Under the pieces are notes generated by a model. That model made no database searches, had not been told where the DNA came from, and saw only the letters and a list, made by a program, of their open reading frames with translations. A program made the translations under genes and the position numbers. Of a stretch of DNA of 64,000 nucleotides, positions 45,604 to 54,539 are shown in pieces (position 1 is the first letter of the stretch; every line of letters starts with the position of its first letter). This stretch comes from CAHJXF01 sp038240015 (GTDB taxonomy: Bacteria; Pseudomonadota; Gammaproteobacteria; Burkholderiales; Burkholderiaceae_D), in contig JBBSEF010000002.1 of NCBI GenBank assembly GCA_038240015.1, positions 66,386-130,385 of the forward strand, given 5' to 3'.

Positions 45604-47354
45604 CACATCGACTCCCTGGGCGAGTCCGCGGGAATGATCAGCGACTTGATCGGCGAATCCGGTTCGACGTTGAGCGTGCGCAGCGCACCGCCGACGACCG
45701 CGGAAAACACCGGTGCGGCGATATCGCCGCCGTAGTAGATGCCGTTCTTCGGCTCGTCGATCATCACCGCGACGACGATGCGTGGATTCGAGACTGGAGC
45801 GAAGCCGACGAAAGAGCCCACATAGCGATTGCCCTCGTAGCGCTTGCCCGTCAGCTTGTGCGCGGTGCCGGTCTTGCCCGCCACGCTATAACCCATCACC
45901 TGCGCCTTGGGCGCCGTGCCGCCGGGGCCCGCAGCCATCTCGAGCATGCGGCGCATCGCGCGCGCAGTCTCGGGCGAGATCACCTGCGTTCCTTTCACGG
46001 GCGTGGAAGGCGAACCGGTCGGTTGGGACTTGAAGAATGTCAGCGGCACGATCTCGCCATCGCGCGCGAACATGGTGTAGGCGCGCGCGATTTGAATCAG
46101 CGACACCGACAGTCCGTATCCATAGGACATGGTCGCCTGCTCGATCGGCCGCCAGGTCTTGAATGGGCGCACGCGACCCGCGACCGCGCCGGGAAACCCC
46201 CACTTGGGCGCCTGACCCAGACCGACCGCCGTGTACATTTCCCACATCTCCTGCGGCTGCATGCGCAATGCGACTTTCGCGGTGCCGACGTTCGACGAGA
46301 CCTTGATGATCTCTTCGACCGTCAGCGCGCCATGCGCGTGCGAATCGCTGATGGTCTTGGCGCCGATCGTGAGCTTGCCGGGGGCGGTCTGAACGATCGT
46401 GTCGGGCTTGACCACGCCGTGCTCGAGCGCGAGCGCGATCGTGAACGGCTTCAACGTCGATCCCGGTTCATACGTGTCGGTGAGCACGCGGTTGCGCAAT
46501 TGCGCCCCGGTCAACTTGCCGCGTTCGTTGGGGTCGTAAGTCGGCAGGTTGGCGAGCGCGAGGACCTCGCCGGTGCGCACGTCGATCACCACGATCGCAG
46601 CGGCTTCGGCGCGATGAGCGTCTTTCGCCTTTTTCAATTCGGTGTATGCGAGATATTGAATCCGGCTGTCGATGGACAGCGTGAGGTCGGCGCCGTCGTG
46701 CGGCACGCGAATGCTTGCGACATCTTCAACCGCTTGTCCGAGCCGATTGCGAATCACGCGTCGGCTGCCGGGCTGGCCGGCGAGGACCTTCTGCCATGCG
46801 AGTTCTATCCCTTCTTGTCCCGCGTCTTCGACGTTGGTGAATCCCACCACGTGCGCGGTGAGTTCGCCTTCGGGATACTGACGCCGATATTCCTTGCGCT
46901 GATGTATCCCGGGAAGGTCGAGCTTGACTATCGCGTCGGCGGCTTGCGGCGACACCTGCCGCTTCAGGTACACGAATTTGCGAACCGGGTCGGCCAGCTT
47001 CTTCTTCAGCTCTGCCAGCGGCATTTCGAGCGTGCGCGCAACCGCCGCGAGCTGCTCGGGTCCGGCTTCGACTTCATCGGGCTCGGCCCAGATCGCCCAT
47101 GCGGGAATCGACGACGCCAGCACCTCGCCGTTGCGATCGGTGATCTTGCCTCGCGTGGCCGGCATGTCGAGATTGCGCGCGTAGCGCTGCTCGCCCTGGC
47201 TCTGAAGGAAGCTGGTCGAGAATCCCTGCAGATAGATCGCGCGAACCAGAAGCGCGAGGAACGCGAGGAACAGCGCGCACAACACGACGCGCGATCTCCA
47301 CGCGGGCAGCTTGACGGCCAGCACCGGGCTCGCGTGGAAGCGGACACTCTTCAT
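45603..47354 (-). CDS. ftsI: Septal transpeptidase FtsI (PBP3)
   Basis: A 583-residue class B penicillin-binding protein. One membrane anchor (about 22-42), a pedestal domain with RGKITDRNGEVLA, and the transpeptidase domain with S299-xx-K302 (STLK), SSN at 353-355 and KTGTA at 494-498. It cross-links septal murein with FtsW. It overlaps ftsL by 4 bp. Confidence 0.97.
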   Translation of the reverse strand: MKSVRFHASPVLAVKLPAWRSRVVLCALFLAFLALLVRAIYLQGFSTSFLQSQGEQRYARNLDMPATRGKITDRNGEVLASSIPAWAIWAEPDEVEAGPEQLAAVARTLEMPLAELKKKLADPVRKFVYLKRQVSPQAADAIVKLDLPGIHQRKEYRRQYPEGELTAHVVGFTNVEDAGQEGIELAWQKVLAGQPGSRRVIRNRLGQAVEDVASIRVPHDGADLTLSIDSRIQYLAYTELKKAKDAHRAEAAAIVVIDVRTGEVLALANLPTYDPNERGKLTGAQLRNRVLTDTYEPGSTLKPFTIALALEHGVVKPDTIVQTAPGKLTIGAKTISDSHAHGALTVEEIIKVSSNVGTAKVALRMQPQEMWEMYTAVGLGQAPKWGFPGAVAGRVRPFKTWRPIEQATMSYGYGLSVSLIQIARAYTMFARDGEIVPLTFFKSQPTGSPSTPVKGTQVISPETARAMRRMLEMAAGPGGTAPKAQVMGYSVAGKTGTAHKLTGKRYEGNRYVGSFVGFAPVSNPRIVVAVMIDEPKNGIYYGGDIAAPVFSAVVGGALRTLNVEPDSPIKSLIIPADSPRESM

Positions 47355-47728
47355 GGTGCGGCCTTTGCATCGCCGGCCGAAGCGGCGGATGCTTCATCTT
47401 TGGCTATATCTTTGGCTATATCTTTCGATAAATCTTTCGATGTATCAACGGTGCTGCCGCGGCGTTGGGTCAGCACGATGTATTGAGTACGCGCCGGTGT
47501 TGCCGGCTGCATATGAAGGTCGCGCCGTGCGGCCGCTACGATCAGGCTGTGCTTGGAGTAATTGGTCTGATCGAGCTGCAACGTGCGCCACTCGATGTCG
47601 AGCTTGCGCATGGCGGCCCGCGCGCTTTCGAGGTCGATGAACAACTGGCGCGCGCGGTATTGCGACGACACCAGCGACAGACCGGACATCACGATCAACG
47701 CGAGACAGATTGCCGACAACCGGTTCAT
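47351..47728 (-). CDS. ftsL: Cell division protein FtsL
   Basis: A 125-residue bitopic protein. Membrane helix at about 4-22, then a periplasmic coiled coil (QLFIDLESARAAMRKLDIEW) of the kind that pairs with FtsB. The C-terminal tail carries a repeat (SKDLSKDIAKDIAKD) encoded by an imperfect 12-bp tandem repeat at about 47397-47440. Identity comes from topology, size and position between rsmH and ftsI. Confidence 0.92.
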   Translation of the reverse strand: MNRLSAICLALIVMSGLSLVSSQYRARQLFIDLESARAAMRKLDIEWRTLQLDQTNYSKHSLIVAAARRDLHMQPATPARTQYIVLTQRRGSTVDTSKDLSKDIAKDIAKDEASAASAGDAKAAP

Positions 47729-48795
47729 GCCGCCGCTCCAGTGCCGCCGGCCGCACGTTCGGCCTTAGGTGCGGCGGTGCGTTCGGCGATCCGCAGCACT
47801 GCCGACCGTGCACGCGCGTTGCCGGCGACTTCGGCGTCGCCGGGCTTGATGCGCGCGATCGCCTTCAATTCGGGCATCGGAAGATCGGCGGCGCGAAGCG
47901 GCAGCCTGCGCGAGCGCACATCCAGCCGCGCGTCCGGATTCGCGTGTCGCGCGATGAAGCGCTTGACGATGCGATCCTCGAGCGAATGAAACGCGATGAC
48001 CGCGAGCCGACCTTCAGGGGCGAGCAGCGTCATGGCCTGTCCGAGCCCCTCTTCGAGCTCCTCAAGCTCCTGGTTGATGTGAATCCGTACAGCCTGAAAG
48101 GTGCGCGTAGCAGGGTCCTGCGCCGCGTCCTTGCGTTTTTTCCCATGGCTGCGCGGGCGAACGACGCTCGCCACGAGATCGGCAAGCTCGCGTGTGCGCG
48201 AAAGAGGTCGCTCTGTGCGGCGAGCCACAATCGTCTTTGCAATCTGAAAAGCAAACCGTTCTTCCCCATGGTCGCGAATCACCTCCTCGATCTCTTCGAT
48301 CGGCGCGCTGTTGAGCCAATCGGCTGCCGACACTCCGCGCGACGGGTCCATGCGCATGTCGAGCGGGCCGTCGTGTCGAAACGAAAAGCCTCGCGAAGGG
48401 TCGTCGATCTGCGGCGACGAGATGCCGAGGTCGAAGAGGATGCCGTCGACCGCACCATCGATTGCGCCACCGCTTGCGGTCCATCCGCAGCGCGCGACCT
48501 CATCGCGCAACGACGTGAAGCGTCGATGGACGATCGTGAAGCGGGGATCGTCGATAGCGCACGCCGACTCGATGGCCGTGGGATCGCGGTCGAGTGCGAG
48601 CAGCCTCCCTTGGCTAGAAAGGCGATCGAGGATCGCGCGGCTGTGACCTCCGCGCCCGAAAGTGCAATCGACATAGCGACCGTCGCGACGCATTCCTTCG
48701 ATCGCGAGTCCCTCGATCGCCTCATCGAGCAGGACGGCGCGATGAACGAAGTCGAGCGCGCGCTGGTTCGAAGTGGAGGAAGGTTCGAAGTCCAC
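47725..48795 (-). CDS. rsmH: 16S rRNA m4C1402 methyltransferase RsmH
   Basis: A 356-residue SAM-dependent enzyme that N4-methylates C1402 in the ribosomal decoding centre. HRAVLLDEAIEGL opens the conserved region, then DCTFGRGGHSRAIL, FDLGISSPQIDD, RGFSFRHDGPLDMRM and IAFHSLEDRIVK. No ATG lies near the conserved start; the GTG at 48795 gives a 20-residue leader and does not overlap mraZ. It overlaps ftsL by 4 bp. Confidence 0.94.
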   Translation of the reverse strand: MDFEPSSTSNQRALDFVHRAVLLDEAIEGLAIEGMRRDGRYVDCTFGRGGHSRAILDRLSSQGRLLALDRDPTAIESACAIDDPRFTIVHRRFTSLRDEVARCGWTASGGAIDGAVDGILFDLGISSPQIDDPSRGFSFRHDGPLDMRMDPSRGVSAADWLNSAPIEEIEEVIRDHGEERFAFQIAKTIVARRTERPLSRTRELADLVASVVRPRSHGKKRKDAAQDPATRTFQAVRIHINQELEELEEGLGQAMTLLAPEGRLAVIAFHSLEDRIVKRFIARHANPDARLDVRSRRLPLRAADLPMPELKAIARIKPGDAEVAGNARARSAVLRIAERTAAPKAERAAGGTGAAA

Positions 48796-48874
48796 GAATC
48801 GAGGCCGTCTGAAAATGAAGGGCGAGCTTGCCGAAGGAGAAGTTCGGCCGGGCGATGCAACGGCGGCATTGCGC

Positions 48875-49303
48875 TCAGAAGCTGAAGTTCGCGAGCGCTT
48901 CGGGCAAGCCCAAGGCGAGCGTCTCGGCTTCGTGCCGTTGATGGGCGGCGGCATCCCAGATCTCGAGATGCGTGCCCATGCCCAGCAGCATCACGTCTTT
49001 TTCGAGCATCGCCGCGCGACGCAGTTCGGGCGAAATCAGCACGCGCCCGGAACCATCCATCTCGACATCGACCGCGTTGCCGAGGAAGATTCGCTGCCAG
49101 GCGCGCGCCGACATCGGCCAGTCAACGACCTCGTCGCGAAGCGCTTCCCACACCGGACGCGGAAACAGCAAGAGGCAGCCGTGTGGGTGCCGAGTGAAAG
49201 TTAGTCTGCCTTCACTCTTCACCAGAAGCGCGTCACGATGGCGCGCCGGAACGGCTAGACGTCCCTTCGCATCGAGGCTGAGGTTTGATGCTCCCTGAAA
49301 CAC
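48875..49303 (-). CDS. mraZ: Transcriptional regulator MraZ
   Basis: A 142-residue AbrB-fold regulator of the dcw operon. Two SpoVT/AbrB-like repeats are visible: LDAKGRLAVPARHRD near the N-terminus and MDGSGRVLISPELR in the second half. The GTG at 49303 (FQGASNLSLDAKG follows) aligns with the family start. ATG at 49345 would add 14 residues, while the GTG at 49372 falls at or before the predicted transcription start. In other bacteria MraZ binds decamer repeats in its own promoter, and such repeats lie at 49346-49385. Confidence 0.94.
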   Translation of the reverse strand: MFQGASNLSLDAKGRLAVPARHRDALLVKSEGRLTFTRHPHGCLLLFPRPVWEALRDEVVDWPMSARAWQRIFLGNAVDVEMDGSGRVLISPELRRAAMLEKDVMLLGMGTHLEIWDAAAHQRHEAETLALGLPEALANFSF

Positions 49304-49345
49304 GGCCGTTCGCTTTCTTGTTGCACGCCCATTGCGGTGAAACAT

Positions 49346-49385
49346 TATCCACCATTCGCCACTTTTCCACACTTAATTCCACTTT
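49346..49385 (-). promoter_or_regulatory. Four tandem MraZ-binding decamers
   Basis: On the - strand four consecutive 10-mers: AAAGTGGAAT, TAAGTGTGGA, AAAGTGGCGA, ATGGTGGATA. They fit the MraZ box described in mollicutes (AAAGTG then G/T then three free bases) and the 10-bp period of the E. coli TGGGN repeats. The first copy overlaps the -10 of the dcw promoter, so bound MraZ should block RNA polymerase. Confidence 0.75.
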
Positions 49386-49409
49386 ACGAGTGCAAAACAG
49401 TCGCGTCAA
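49381..49409 (-). promoter_or_regulatory. dcw operon promoter upstream of mraZ
   Basis: On the - strand TTGACG (49409-49404), 17-bp spacer, TAAAGT (49386-49381). Transcription would start near 49374. It is the only clear promoter in front of the mraZ-to-ftsZ run. Confidence 0.65.
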
Positions 49410-49797
49410 GCGCTTCCATTGAAAAATTGCGCATTTACAAGGGCTTGCGGCCGAGAAAGGAAGAGGCCGATGGTTGGTTTTGTTGTTGAAATAAGAGCTT
49501 ACTTCGCGCTATGAATGTGGGTTATGAACATTTTTGTCCACAGACTCGGTTGGAGTGAAATCGGTTGGGAAATTTGAGTCGAATGCTGAGTCACCTTGCG
49601 TTCCAGTTCGGCCTATGGACGTATCCCCCGAAGACCTGACGGCGTTTTCGTACCGGGACCGCTGAGTTAAGCTTCATGCCGGGCGACCACTCGGTGCAAG
49701 CATCCGCCGCCCTTGAATCCGGAAACTTTCTACCCTGTCAACTTTGGTTGACAGTCAGGCGCATGATCTCCATCGACCATCGAGCGTGGACGCGCGC
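49410..49797. other. Divergent intergenic region between dcw and ccm operons
   Basis: About 390 bp without a supported gene. It holds a possible + strand promoter for ccm (TTGAAA at 49486-49491, 18 bp, TATGAA at 49510-49515), one DnaA-box-like TTGTCCACA at 49534-49542, and a perfect palindrome at 49735-49754. The rest shows no coding or RNA signal that I can support. Confidence 0.5.
49735..49754. promoter_or_regulatory. Perfect inverted repeat before ccmA
   Basis: CTGTCAA-CTTTGG-TTGACAG, 7-bp arms with a 6-bp spacer, 44 bp upstream of the chosen ccmA start. It looks like a dimer-binding operator or a short hairpin in the ccm leader; the binding protein is unknown. Confidence 0.45.
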
Positions 49798-50463
49798 ATG
49801 AATCGCGAACCCGCAGCCGATCAAGCCAATTGGCAATTGCAGGCGCGCGGCGTTGCATGCGAGCGCGGCGAACGGCGTCTGTTCGCGGATTTCGATTTCA
49901 CGCTCGCGGCAGGCGACATCGTGTGGCTGCGCGCGGCCAACGGCTTCGGCAAGACCAGCCTGCTACGCGTGATCGCCGGGCTTGCGAAGCCCGCAGCGGG
50001 AACGATCGAATGGCGCGAACCTCGCTCGCCGCTGCTTTATCTCGCACATGCCAACGCGCTCAAGGACGACCTCACGATCGTCGAGTCCTTGCGCTATTTC
50101 TCACGACTGCATCGACTCGAAGCGTCCGATGCGGCGCTCGCCGACGCGATTCGACGCTTCGGTTTGCAATCGCGCCGGCACGCGCCGATCCGCAGCTTGT
50201 CGCAAGGCCAGCGCCGCCGCGTCGCGCTGATGCGCTTGTGCGTGTCGCCGCCACAAGCCGCATGGCTGCTCGATGAACCCTACGACGCGCTCGACAGCGA
50301 AGCCAGCGTGCTCGTGAGTTCGTTGCTCGCCGAGCACGCGGTACGCGGCGGATGCGTGCTGTTCACGAGCCATGTCGCGCCCGATGTTCCCGACACCTGC
50401 GTGAAATCGCTCCGACTCGATACGCAGTTCGACGCGCATATCGACGCACAGCGCGCGGCATGA
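49798..50463 (+). CDS. ccmA: Heme exporter ATPase CcmA
   Basis: A 221-residue ABC ATPase of the CcmABCD complex, which releases holo-CcmE in cytochrome c maturation. Walker A is AANGFGKTSLL, the signature LSQGQRRRVAL, Walker B WLLDEPYDALD and the switch His in FTSHV. The first Walker A position is Ala where Gly is usual. The ATG at 49798 is preferred to a TTG 18 codons upstream that lies within the palindrome. First gene of a nine-gene operon with almost no gaps. Confidence 0.95.
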   Translation: MNREPAADQANWQLQARGVACERGERRLFADFDFTLAAGDIVWLRAANGFGKTSLLRVIAGLAKPAAGTIEWREPRSPLLYLAHANALKDDLTIVESLRYFSRLHRLEASDAALADAIRRFGLQSRRHAPIRSLSQGQRRRVALMRLCVSPPQAAWLLDEPYDALDSEASVLVSSLLAEHAVRGGCVLFTSHVAPDVPDTCVKSLRLDTQFDAHIDAQRAA

Positions 50464-51128
50464 GCGCGGTCTTTTCGACAGTGCTCAAGCGCGACCTCAT
50501 GCTCGCCGCGCGACGCCGCGTCGATGCATTGTTGCCGATCGCGTTCTTCACGATCGCGGCCAGCCTCTTTCCGCTGGGCATCGGGCCCGAGCCGCAGACC
50601 TTGCGGCAGATCGCGCCCGGTGTGGTGTGGGTGTGCGCGCTGCTCGCGGCGATGCTGTCGGTCACTCAGCTCTATGCGAGCGACCAGAACGATGGGTCGC
50701 TCGATCAGATGTTGCTCGCGAGCGGTTCGGCTCTGCCGGTCGTGCTTGCAAAGGCGCTTGGGCACTGGCTCGTCACCGGTCTGCCGCTGATCGTGATGGC
50801 GCCGCTGCTCGGCGTGATGTTCGATCTCGATCGCGTCGCGATCCTCGCGCTTGCCGCATCGCTGTTGCTGGGCACGCCGATACTGAGCTTGCTCGGAAAC
50901 CTCGGCGCGGCGCTCACGCTCGGCGTGCGCAGCGGTGGCGTCCTTTTGATCCTGCTGGTGTTGCCGCTGTGCATCCCCGCCCTCATCTTCGGCAGCGGGG
51001 CGGTGGTCGCGATAGACTCCGGCATTTCGGCGCGCGGCCATTTCTCGCTGCTCGGCGCGCTCTCGATCCTGACGCTGCTCCTCGCCCCGCCGGCCACGGC
51101 GGCGGCTCTCAGGATCGCGATGGAATAA
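50460..51128 (+). CDS. ccmB: Heme exporter membrane subunit CcmB
   Basis: A 222-residue protein with six transmembrane segments, including the QLYASDQNDGSLDQML block characteristic of CcmB. It is the permease-like partner of CcmA. ATG overlaps the ccmA stop by 4 bp. Confidence 0.95.
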   Translation: MSAVFSTVLKRDLMLAARRRVDALLPIAFFTIAASLFPLGIGPEPQTLRQIAPGVVWVCALLAAMLSVTQLYASDQNDGSLDQMLLASGSALPVVLAKALGHWLVTGLPLIVMAPLLGVMFDLDRVAILALAASLLLGTPILSLLGNLGAALTLGVRSGGVLLILLVLPLCIPALIFGSGAVVAIDSGISARGHFSLLGALSILTLLLAPPATAAALRIAME

Positions 51129-51137
51129 GAAGCTATC

Positions 51138-51866
51138 GTGAATCGTCTGTTTCATTTCGCATCGCCGGCGCGTTTCTATGCGCTCGCATCCCGCTGGTCA
51201 CGGCCGCTCTGGGTGTTCGCGTTCCTGTTCGCGGCCAGCGCGCTGTACATCGGCTTCTTCGTTGCGCCGACCGATGCGACGCAAGGCGATGCCTATCGCA
51301 TCATTTTCATCCACGTGCCTGCGGCATGGATGTCGATGGTGCTGTATATCGCGATGGCCGCGTGGGCCGCGATCGGCTGGGCCTTGAACGCACGCCTCGC
51401 AGCCATGCTCGCGCGCGCGATCGCGCCTACCGGCGCCATGTTCACCTTCCTCGCACTGTGGACCGGCTCGCTGTGGGGCAAGCCGACGTGGGGCACCTGG
51501 TGGGTGTGGGACGCGCGACTGACTTCGGAGTTGATCCTGCTGTTTCTCTATCTCGGATATCTCGCGCTGGTCGAGGCCATCGACGACACGCGCCGCGCCG
51601 ATCGCGCCGGTGCGCTGCTCGCGATCGTCGGCAGCGTCAACGTGCCGATCATCTATTTCTCGGTGAAGTGGTGGAACACCTTGCATCAGGGCGCGAGCAT
51701 CACCGCGACCGGCGCGCCGACGATGGCGAGTTCGATGCTGCTCGCGATGCTGTTGATGACGCTCGCGTTCTGGGCGTACGCCTTCGCGGTCGTGTTCATG
51801 CGCACGCGCGCGATCGTCGCCGAGCGCGAGCGGCACACGCAATGGTTGTCCGCGAGGACCGCATGA
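51138..51866 (+). CDS. ccmC: Heme-handling protein CcmC
   Basis: A 242-residue, six-helix protein that presents heme to CcmE. The tryptophan-rich heme motif is intact (WGTWWVWDARLTSELIL), with IHVPAAWMS and SVKWWNTLHQG supplying the flanking His ligands. GTG start at 51138, 9 bp after ccmB. Confidence 0.96.
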   Translation: MNRLFHFASPARFYALASRWSRPLWVFAFLFAASALYIGFFVAPTDATQGDAYRIIFIHVPAAWMSMVLYIAMAAWAAIGWALNARLAAMLARAIAPTGAMFTFLALWTGSLWGKPTWGTWWVWDARLTSELILLFLYLGYLALVEAIDDTRRADRAGALLAIVGSVNVPIIYFSVKWWNTLHQGASITATGAPTMASSMLLAMLLMTLAFWAYAFAVVFMRTRAIVAERERHTQWLSARTA

Positions 51867-52039
51867 GCTGGAACAGCACCTCCGATTTTTTTGCGATGGG
51901 CGGATATGGTCTCTATGTGTGGGGCGCGTATGGCGTCACGGCGGCGTGCATGTTGATCGATCCCATCCTCGCTGCGCGCCGTCATGGCCGCGCTCTGAAT
52001 GACGCGGCGCTCGATCGCGACGAAGGGGACGCGCGGTGA
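51863..52039 (+). CDS. ccmD: Heme exporter small subunit CcmD
   Basis: A 58-residue protein with one transmembrane helix (GGYGLYVWGAYGVTAACMLI) and a basic, cytoplasmic tail. Sequence, size and place between ccmC and ccmE fit CcmD, which holds CcmC and CcmE together. Overlaps both neighbours by 4 bp. Confidence 0.92.
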   Translation: MSWNSTSDFFAMGGYGLYVWGAYGVTAACMLIDPILAARRHGRALNDAALDRDEGDAR

Positions 52040-52521
52040 CCCCACGTCGACGTCGCTTCGCAATTGCCGGCGGTGTGCTGGTCGCGGTGGGCGCAGTGGT
52101 CGCTCTGATCCTCAACGCTTTCCAGAGCAACCTCGTGTTCTTCTACTCTCCATCGCAAGTGGCACAGCATGAAGCACCCGATGGCCGCAGCTTTCGCATC
52201 GGCGGCATGGTCGAGAAAGGGACGCTGCAACGCGACGGCACGCGCGTGCACTTCATCGTGACCGACACCGCGAAGAGCATTCCGGTGCAATACGAAGGCA
52301 TCCTTCCCGACCTCTTCAAGGAGGGCAAAGGCGTGGTCGCGCAGGGCAAGCTCGAGAACGGTATATTCGTCGCCCGCGAAATTCTTGCGAAGCACGACGA
52401 GAACTACATGGCGCCCGAAGCGGCCGACGCGGTGAAGCGCGCGCAACAGGGCAATCAGAAACTCGCCGAAACGATTGTCAAGCCAGCCGGTCGGATGGGC
52501 AACGCCAAGGAAAACAACTGA
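52036..52521 (+). CDS. ccmE: Periplasmic heme chaperone CcmE
   Basis: A 161-residue protein anchored by one N-terminal helix (about 8-27), with an OB-fold beta barrel. The heme-binding motif is H120-DEN-Y124, so the covalent heme ligand is the usual His. GTG start overlaps the ccmD stop by 4 bp. Confidence 0.96.
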   Translation: MTPRRRRFAIAGGVLVAVGAVVALILNAFQSNLVFFYSPSQVAQHEAPDGRSFRIGGMVEKGTLQRDGTRVHFIVTDTAKSIPVQYEGILPDLFKEGKGVVAQGKLENGIFVAREILAKHDENYMAPEAADAVKRAQQGNQKLAETIVKPAGRMGNAKENN

Positions 52522-54539
52522 TGGTCCCCGAACTCGGGCACTTCGCGCTCTGGCTCGCGCTCGGCGTCTCGGCGATTCTCGGCACGATGCCGATGATCGG
52601 CGCGGCGCGGCGACGCGCTGACTGGATGGCGCTCGCGCGGCCGTCGGCGCGGGTGTTGTTCGCGCTCGTTGCGCTGGCCTTCGTCTGTCTCGCGGCCGCG
52701 TTCGCGGCGAATGATTTTTCAGTGCTCTATGTGGCGAGCAATTCGAACCGTTCGTTGCCGCTGCACTATCGCATCGCCGCGGTGTGGGGCGGGCACGAAG
52801 GCTCGATTCTCCTGTGGCTGTTGATGCTCACGTTCTGGACGCTCGCGGTCGCGCAATTCAGCAAGCATCTGCCCGAGGTGTTGATCGCGCGCATCCTCGC
52901 GGTGATGGGCTGGCTCTCGTTCGGCTTTCTGTTGTTCGTCTTGGTCACGTCGAATCCCTTCGATCGCATCTTCCCCGCGCCGCCCGATGGCCGCGATCTC
53001 AACCCGTTGTTGCAGGACCCGGGCATGGTGATCCATCCGCCGATGCTCTACATGGGCTATGTCGGGCTGTCGGTCGCATTCGCGTTTGCGGTGGCCGCGT
53101 TGATCGGCGGCCAACTCGACGCATCGTGGGCGCGCTGGACGCGCCCGTGGACCACGGCCGCATGGATCTTTCTCACGATCGGCATCGCGCTCGGCAGCGG
53201 CTGGGCCTATTACGAACTCGGCTGGGGAGGCTGGTGGTTCTGGGACCCGGTCGAGAACGCGTCCTTCATGCCGTGGCTGGTTGCGACCGCATTGATCCAT
53301 TCGCTCGCGGTCACCGAGAAGCGCGGCAGCTTCAAGTCGTGGACGGTCCTGCTCGCGATCCTCGCGTTTTCGTTGTCTTTGCTCGGCACCTTCCTGGTTC
53401 GCTCGGGCGTGCTGTCGTCGGTGCATGCGTTCGCGACCGATCCGCGCCGCGGGCTCTTCATCCTGGCCTTTCTCGTGATCGTGATCGGCGCGTCGTTCGC
53501 GCTCTACGCGTGGCGCGCGCCGCGCGTGGGACTCGGCGCGCGCTTCGCACTAGTGTCGCGTGAGACGCTGCTGCTTTCGAACAACGTCCTGTTGGTGGTC
53601 GCGTGCGGCGCGGTGTTGCTGGGCACGCTCTATCCGCTCGCGCTCGATGCGATGAACCTCGGCAAGATTTCGGTCGGCCCGCCCTACTTCGACACGGTGT
53701 TCGTACCGCTGTTGACGCCGCTCGTATTTCTGATGGGCATCGGGCCGCTCTCGCGATGGAAAGAGGCGGAGCTTCCGGATCTGGCGAAGCGTTTGCGCTG
53801 GGCCGCCGGTACGGCGGTGCTCGCGGCGGTGCTTGCGCTCTGGCTGCACGGCCGTCTCGGTTTCGTGGGTGCACTCGGCTTCCTGATGGCGTTCTGGATC
53901 ATTTCATCGGTCGGCACCGACGTGTTCGAACGCTTGCGTCCGGCAGGCGGGGTGCGTGCGAGCATGTTGTATCGGGCGCGGCAGATCCCGCGCGCCATCG
54001 TCGGCATGATGATCGCGCACGCCGGCGTCGCGGTCTTTATCCTCGGCGTGACGCTGGTCAAGAGCGGCGAGGTCGAGCGCGACGTGAAGATGAACGTCGG
54101 CGACACCACCGAGATCGGCGACTACGTGTTCACGTTTCGCGGCGTGCGCGAAGTGCCCGGGCCGAACTACCGCGCGTTGCAGGGCACGATTGCCGTGACC
54201 GAACTCAACAGTGCGGAAGGCGGCGCGAGCGGGCGCGTGATCGCGACGCTGCATCCCGAGAAGCGCATCTACACCGCGACACAGGCGACCATGACCGAAG
54301 CCGCCATCGACACCGGCATCACGCGCGACCTCTACGTGTCGCTGGGCGAACCGTTGACGGGGACGACGAACGCCGGCACGTGGATCGTGCGCATTTACGT
54401 GAAGCCTTTCGTCGACTGGATCTGGGGCGGCTGTTTGATCATGGCGCTCGGCGGCCTCCTGGCCGCGACCGATCGACGCTATCGCGCGCGAGTGCGCCAG
54501 TCGAAAGCGATGGTCATCGGCGACGCGAGAGCGGCATGA
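52521..54539 (+). CDS. ccmF: Cytochrome c heme lyase subunit CcmF
   Basis: A 672-residue protein with about 15 transmembrane segments, the core of the heme ligation machinery. The heme-binding tryptophan motif is GWGGWWFWDPVENASFMPW. A large periplasmic loop near the C-terminus (about 515-620) precedes the last helix. It shares one base with the ccmE stop. Confidence 0.97.
   Translation: MVPELGHFALWLALGVSAILGTMPMIGAARRRADWMALARPSARVLFALVALAFVCLAAAFAANDFSVLYVASNSNRSLPLHYRIAAVWGGHEGSILLWLLMLTFWTLAVAQFSKHLPEVLIARILAVMGWLSFGFLLFVLVTSNPFDRIFPAPPDGRDLNPLLQDPGMVIHPPMLYMGYVGLSVAFAFAVAALIGGQLDASWARWTRPWTTAAWIFLTIGIALGSGWAYYELGWGGWWFWDPVENASFMPWLVATALIHSLAVTEKRGSFKSWTVLLAILAFSLSLLGTFLVRSGVLSSVHAFATDPRRGLFILAFLVIVIGASFALYAWRAPRVGLGARFALVSRETLLLSNNVLLVVACGAVLLGTLYPLALDAMNLGKISVGPPYFDTVFVPLLTPLVFLMGIGPLSRWKEAELPDLAKRLRWAAGTAVLAAVLALWLHGRLGFVGALGFLMAFWIISSVGTDVFERLRPAGGVRASMLYRARQIPRAIVGMMIAHAGVAVFILGVTLVKSGEVERDVKMNVGDTTEIGDYVFTFRGVREVPGPNYRALQGTIAVTELNSAEGGASGRVIATLHPEKRIYTATQATMTEAAIDTGITRDLYVSLGEPLTGTTNAGTWIVRIYVKPFVDWIWGGCLIMALGGLLAATDRRYRARVRQSKAMVIGDARAA

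Noticed and set aside
49510..49542. DnaA-box cluster in the dcw-ccm gap
   Set aside because: Only one site (TTGTCCACA) is close to consensus; the neighbours have two or more mismatches and no regular spacing.
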